In this document: piece after piece, positions 14,193-17,163 of the stretch
Layout: every line of letters begins with the position of its first letter
Numbering within the stretch: the first letter of the stretch is position 1
DNA from: Chloroflexota bacterium
GTDB lineage: Bacteria > Chloroflexota > Anaerolineae > Aggregatilineales > Phototrophicaceae
Direction: 5' to 3'
Assembly: GCA_026706395.1 (NCBI GenBank)
Contig: JAPOYU010000088.1
Coordinates: 1-17,163, forward strand
Length of the DNA: 17,163 nt
The notes under the pieces: generated by a model
What the model saw: the letters and a program-made list of their open reading frames with translations, nothing else
Database searches by the model: none
Told to the model about the DNA's origin: nothing
Made by a program: the position numbers and the translations under genes

Positions 14193-16241
14193 TTAGTCCT
14201 CCCGGTAGTTCAGTTCGACCATTTGATGCCCGTTCACCACCGGCACGTTGAAGTGGATTCTGCCATCGCTGGTGTTGAAGTCCAGACTTGCGCCGGATGG
14301 CGACAGCTTGACCGACTTGATTGAATTGTCAGCGCAGATGGAGACGGGGATGTCGTAAATGGGAATGATATCTTCGATGATGTCGATCTGCCGGCTGCGG
14401 CGGATGGGGATGTAGTGCAGCAGGTGGAGAACCAGGCGATTCTGCGCCGGCTGTTCGTTCAGCGTGACTTCGAGCGTGCTGGGTCCGCCGTGTTTGACCA
14501 GCGGCTGCGGCAGGAGCAAATCCAGCGCATTGAGGAAGAGCGTCCGGCACCAGCGCGGGGCGTTGTGGTAATACTGTGTGAAGATGGGGCTGGAGAAGGT
14601 GATGACCGGCCCGCGGCGGATGATGGCGGCGCCGGCGGATTCGCCGGATGAGGGCGATTGTCGATGGGAGCAGAAATGCTCATAAGTGCGGTCGAAGACG
14701 GCGGGCGTGATGTGCGCCCGGACATCGGCAGCCTCGGCTGCGTTGAGGTCCAGGCCGCGGATGTACATGGCGTGTTCGGTCGGCGGCAAATCCTTGCCGA
14801 TCGCGCCTGCCGGAATGATGTATTCCGTGTAGTCGCCGCGTTCATATTGACGGCCGCGCACAAGCTCGCCGAAGCGGTCCCGGGGACCTTCGCTGTTGAG
14901 CGCCGCCGGCAGGGCATCGAGGGCAAAGGCGGATTTGTCGGCGTTCAGGCCGGATTCAAAGGAGGTGATCAGCGCGCCGCCGCCAGCCAGATAGTCGTTG
15001 ATTTTGTCGTTGAGCGCGGCATCGGCCGGGATGTCATCAGGCAGGATGAGCACCATATAATCGCTGAAGTCGGCTTGCGAGTCGACGATATCGAATTGAT
15101 GGCCGGCTTCCTGCAGCATGCTGTGGGCGCCGCAGATTGAGGGCTGCATGCCGCGGTCGTCTACCGGCGCGAATTCCTCGGGCGTCATGACGGCGATGTC
15201 GCTGAGCGCGCGCGCGCCGATGCACCAAGGCTCTTTCGCTTCAATCTGGCGATAGACATTGCCGATCAGTTCGTAGACATGTTCTTCGATTTTGCCGTCC
15301 GGCGGCAGTTGATCGCCGACGAAGGCGCCGCAGCCCATGGCGATCATACGGAAGCATTCGTATTCCAGCGCCTCCTGGTTCTTGAAGGAGTGGAAGTCGC
15401 CCCAGGCGGTGTGGAACTTGCCGGTGTGGCCGAGGCAGGGCAGATCGAGCGTGCGAGCATAGCGCATGGTCAGCGGGAAGTGGATGTAGCCCCAGTGGCC
15501 GCTGGGCAGTGATTCCAGCTCCCAATGCGTGAAGGCGGAAGCGTTGCGCCGGTTATGCGGGCCGACATGGCCGCGATTGTAGAAGATGGTGCAATCTTCG
15601 CTGAACCCCCGCACGTGAGCGGTCATCTCGCTGCGGAAGGCATCCAGCACAGTGCCGCCGTAGTCGAGGCGCGCGGCTGGATCGGCAGGGTCGAGACCGG
15701 CTTCCAGCATCGCCCGCGTCGTCCAACTTGAGCTGTCATCGACGGCGTGAACGATATCGAAGAAGAAACCATCGACGGCGGGCAGACAAGCGAAGACGTC
15801 GGCGACGTGGGCTTTGAGGAAGTCCATATAGGGCGAGTTGAGGGCGAGGCGGCGGTAGAAGCCGGCTTCATACATGCCGTTGCCATGATAGCGGCCGTCT
15901 TCGTTGATGCAGAGCCACTCTGGATTCTGGGTCGCAGTCAGATGGTCCCACTGGACTGTGGTGTAGACGGGGACGCGGATACCCCGCGCGTGACAGGCTT
16001 CGATCTGCTCGACAAGCAGGTTGCGCGCGAGGTGAGGGTGCATGCGTTCGGGGTGGGCTGCACTGTCGTAATAGATCCAGCCATGATGTCCGCGGGCGAA
16101 ACAGGTGATGGAATTGACGCGGGCCTGCTCCAGCCTGTCGGCGAATTCATCGGGATCGAACTTTGAGCCGATGCCGGTGATGGCTTCCGAGGTGTGGAAG
16201 TCGAGGTGGATCTGCCGAAAACGCATTGGGAAGTCAGTCAT
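14193..16241 (-). CDS. GH151-type alpha-L-fucosidase (GHL6 barrel plus GH42-like trimerisation domain)
   Basis: This 682-residue protein begins with a TIM-barrel resembling hypothetical glycosyl hydrolase 6 (GHL6) proteins and ends with GH42-like middle/C-terminal domains, the layout of family GH151 alpha-L-fucosidases. Conserved-looking blocks include SITCFARGHHGWIYYDS (44-60), VYTTVQWDH (92-100), VDGFFFDIVHA with Asp162 as candidate nucleophile, and CLGHTGKFHTAWGDFHS near 270. The LILPDD and GGGALITSFESG region (about 395-430) is the class I amidotransferase-like trimerisation domain. No signal peptide is seen, so it should be cytoplasmic. The ATG at 16241 follows GGGAG. The reductase gene follows after a one-base gap, and a divergent promoter region separates it from a GH29 gene. 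A beta-galactosidase-like activity is the main alternative. Confidence 0.75.
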   Translation of the reverse strand: MTDFPMRFRQIHLDFHTSEAITGIGSKFDPDEFADRLEQARVNSITCFARGHHGWIYYDSAAHPERMHPHLARNLLVEQIEACHARGIRVPVYTTVQWDHLTATQNPEWLCINEDGRYHGNGMYEAGFYRRLALNSPYMDFLKAHVADVFACLPAVDGFFFDIVHAVDDSSSWTTRAMLEAGLDPADPAARLDYGGTVLDAFRSEMTAHVRGFSEDCTIFYNRGHVGPHNRRNASAFTHWELESLPSGHWGYIHFPLTMRYARTLDLPCLGHTGKFHTAWGDFHSFKNQEALEYECFRMIAMGCGAFVGDQLPPDGKIEEHVYELIGNVYRQIEAKEPWCIGARALSDIAVMTPEEFAPVDDRGMQPSICGAHSMLQEAGHQFDIVDSQADFSDYMVLILPDDIPADAALNDKINDYLAGGGALITSFESGLNADKSAFALDALPAALNSEGPRDRFGELVRGRQYERGDYTEYIIPAGAIGKDLPPTEHAMYIRGLDLNAAEAADVRAHITPAVFDRTYEHFCSHRQSPSSGESAGAAIIRRGPVITFSSPIFTQYYHNAPRWCRTLFLNALDLLLPQPLVKHGGPSTLEVTLNEQPAQNRLVLHLLHYIPIRRSRQIDIIEDIIPIYDIPVSICADNSIKSVKLSPSGASLDFNTSDGRIHFNVPVVNGHQMVELNYRED

Positions 16242-16265
16242 TGATCAGTCTCCCGCCTGATTTGC

Positions 16266-16294
16266 TTGACAGTCATGAGTCGCTAAACTAGACT
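16266..16294 (+). promoter_or_regulatory. Promoter of the third GH29 gene
   Basis: TTGACA (16266-16271) and TAGACT (16289-16294) are separated by exactly 17 bases, with a perfect -35 box. Transcription would start near 16301, about 100 bases before the ATG at 16404. Confidence 0.6.
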
Positions 16295-16328
16295 CTGCCA
16301 GATTAAGCTAGCGCAGCCAACGCGCACA

Positions 16329-16357
16329 AGTATATGTCATGACATGCCCAGCGGCAA
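16329..16357 (-). promoter_or_regulatory. Promoter of the GH151-reductase pair
   Basis: On the minus strand TTGCCG (plus 16352-16357) and TATACT (plus 16329-16334) are 17 bases apart. The start would be near 16322, giving a leader of about 80 bases. It faces away from the plus-strand promoter, so the two are back to back across the gap. Confidence 0.45.
16334..16345. promoter_or_regulatory. 12-bp palindrome, shared operator candidate
   Basis: ATGTCATGACAT is a perfect 12-bp palindrome. It lies in the spacer of the minus-strand promoter, touching its -10 box, and about 35-45 bases downstream of the predicted start of the plus-strand promoter. A single regulator here could repress both directions. 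Confidence 0.45.
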
Positions 16358-16403
16358 AGTTTTCAAAACTGAAGACAAGGCCTTATCGATTAGGAGAAGG
16401 AAC

Positions 16404-17163
16404 ATGACGATTGCAAGCGGCAAATACGAACCGACCTGGGAATCGCTGAGCCAGTACGAGATTCCCGAGTGGTATATCGATGCCAAGTTCGGCATCTTCA
16501 TTCATTGGGGACCGTACTGTGTGCCGGCCTTCCGCAACGAATGGTATCCGCGGCGGATGTACTTGAAGGACGACCCGGCATTTGAGCATCATCGAAGGAC
16601 CTGGGGCGAGCATACGGAGTTCGGCTACAAGGACTTCATCCCCATGCTGACGGCGGAGAAGTTTGACGCGGCGGAGTGGGCGCAGCTGTTCAAGGACGCG
16701 GGCGCCCGCTTCGTCATGCCGGTGGCGGAGCATCATGATGGCTTCCCCATGTACGACAGCGATCTGACTGAATGGTGCGCGGGGAAGATGGGACCGAAGC
16801 GCGATATTTGCGGCGAATTGGCGGAGGTGGTGCGAGCGCAGGATATGGTCTTCGCGGTGTCATCGCACCGGGCGGAGCATTGGTGGTTCTTCGATGGCGG
16901 ACGTTTATTCCCGTCCGATGTGCAAGATCCGGCCAATGACGGCTTGTATGGACCGGCGGTCGTGGCGTCCCAAGACCATGCCAATCGCGAGGCGTGGAAA
17001 CACAAGGACTGGACGCCGCGTCCCGACGCCAAGTTCCTGGAAGATTGGCTGGCGCGCTGCTGCGAGCTGGTGGACAAGTATCAGCCGCAGGTGGTGTGGT
17101 TTGATTGGTGGATCGAGCAGGTGGTCTTCGAGCCCTACTTGCAGCGCTTCGCGGCCTACTATT
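16404..17163 (+). CDS. GH29-family alpha-L-fucosidase, third copy, N-terminal part
   Basis: The gene runs off the right edge after 253 codons. It has GIFIHWG (His34), AEHHDGFP (His110-His111) and VVWFDWW with probable nucleophile Asp234, the GH29 active-site set. The start KYEPTWESLSQYEIPEWY is shared in form with the other two GH29 proteins of the window, and NEWY plus GKMGPKRD place it closest to the gene at 8286. No signal peptide is seen. AGGAGAAGG (16392-16400) precedes the ATG at ideal spacing. It is divergent from the GH151-type gene and may share its regulation. C-terminal domains cannot be judged. Confidence 0.88.
   Translation, partial: MTIASGKYEPTWESLSQYEIPEWYIDAKFGIFIHWGPYCVPAFRNEWYPRRMYLKDDPAFEHHRRTWGEHTEFGYKDFIPMLTAEKFDAAEWAQLFKDAGARFVMPVAEHHDGFPMYDSDLTEWCAGKMGPKRDICGELAEVVRAQDMVFAVSSHRAEHWWFFDGGRLFPSDVQDPANDGLYGPAVVASQDHANREAWKHKDWTPRPDAKFLEDWLARCCELVDKYQPQVVWFDWWIEQVVFEPYLQRFAAYY

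Noticed and set aside
1..17163. CRISPR arrays, tRNA/rRNA genes, insertion sequences or prophage genes
   Set aside because: No regularly spaced long repeats, no tRNA-like cloverleaf that I could recognise, and no transposase, integrase or phage structural gene was seen. A small RNA without strong sequence signals could be missed by eye.

Overview
The window is a bacterial, G+C-rich, densely coded stretch with short gaps, overlapping genes and many GTG/TTG starts. No rRNA or tRNA was recognised, so the taxonomy is an inference. Intracellular glycosidases without signal peptides, a Tat-exported sugar-binding protein, no TonB/SusCD genes and a divergent chaperonin beside an Asp-box propeller would fit a Chloroflexota-like carbohydrate degrader (for example an Anaerolineae/Caldilinea relative). 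That placement is tentative.

Layout. (1) 1-891, minus: N-terminal part of a Tat-exported ABC sugar-binding protein, read from a near-consensus promoter with a LacI-type operator-like palindrome. (2) 1347-3824, plus: a divergent GroEL-like chaperonin, coupled through a TTG start to a cytosolic Asp-box (BNR/YCF48-like) beta-propeller. (3) 3825-4223: a 400-base gap with 11-bp-phased GGACAT repeats and a strong inverted repeat. (4) 4224-10678, plus: an operon-like run of GH29 alpha-L-fucosidase, two tandem MFS permeases, a second GH29 enzyme and an APH-fold kinase. (5) 10679-10809: convergent gap with terminator-like hairpins. (6) 10810-16241, minus: a formylglycine-type sulfatase, a RelE-like toxin with its putative antitoxin, an aldo/keto reductase of the fucose dehydrogenase type, and a GH151-type alpha-L-fucosidase. 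(7) 16242-16403: a divergent promoter region with a 12-bp palindrome. (8) 16404-17163, plus: the N-terminal part of a third GH29 enzyme.

How the genes may work together. The centre and right of the window look like a utilisation locus for (sulfated) fucosylated oligosaccharides. Sugars would enter through the MFS pair and/or the ABC system. Fucose would be released in the cytoplasm by three GH29 enzymes and one GH151 enzyme, with sulfate removed by the cytoplasmic sulfatase. Free L-fucose could then be oxidised by the aldo/keto reductase, and the APH-fold kinase may phosphorylate a sugar product. The substrate (fucoidan-like or host glycan) is an inference. The chaperonin/propeller pair and the toxin-antitoxin pair do not fit this pathway and are the least expected parts of the window.
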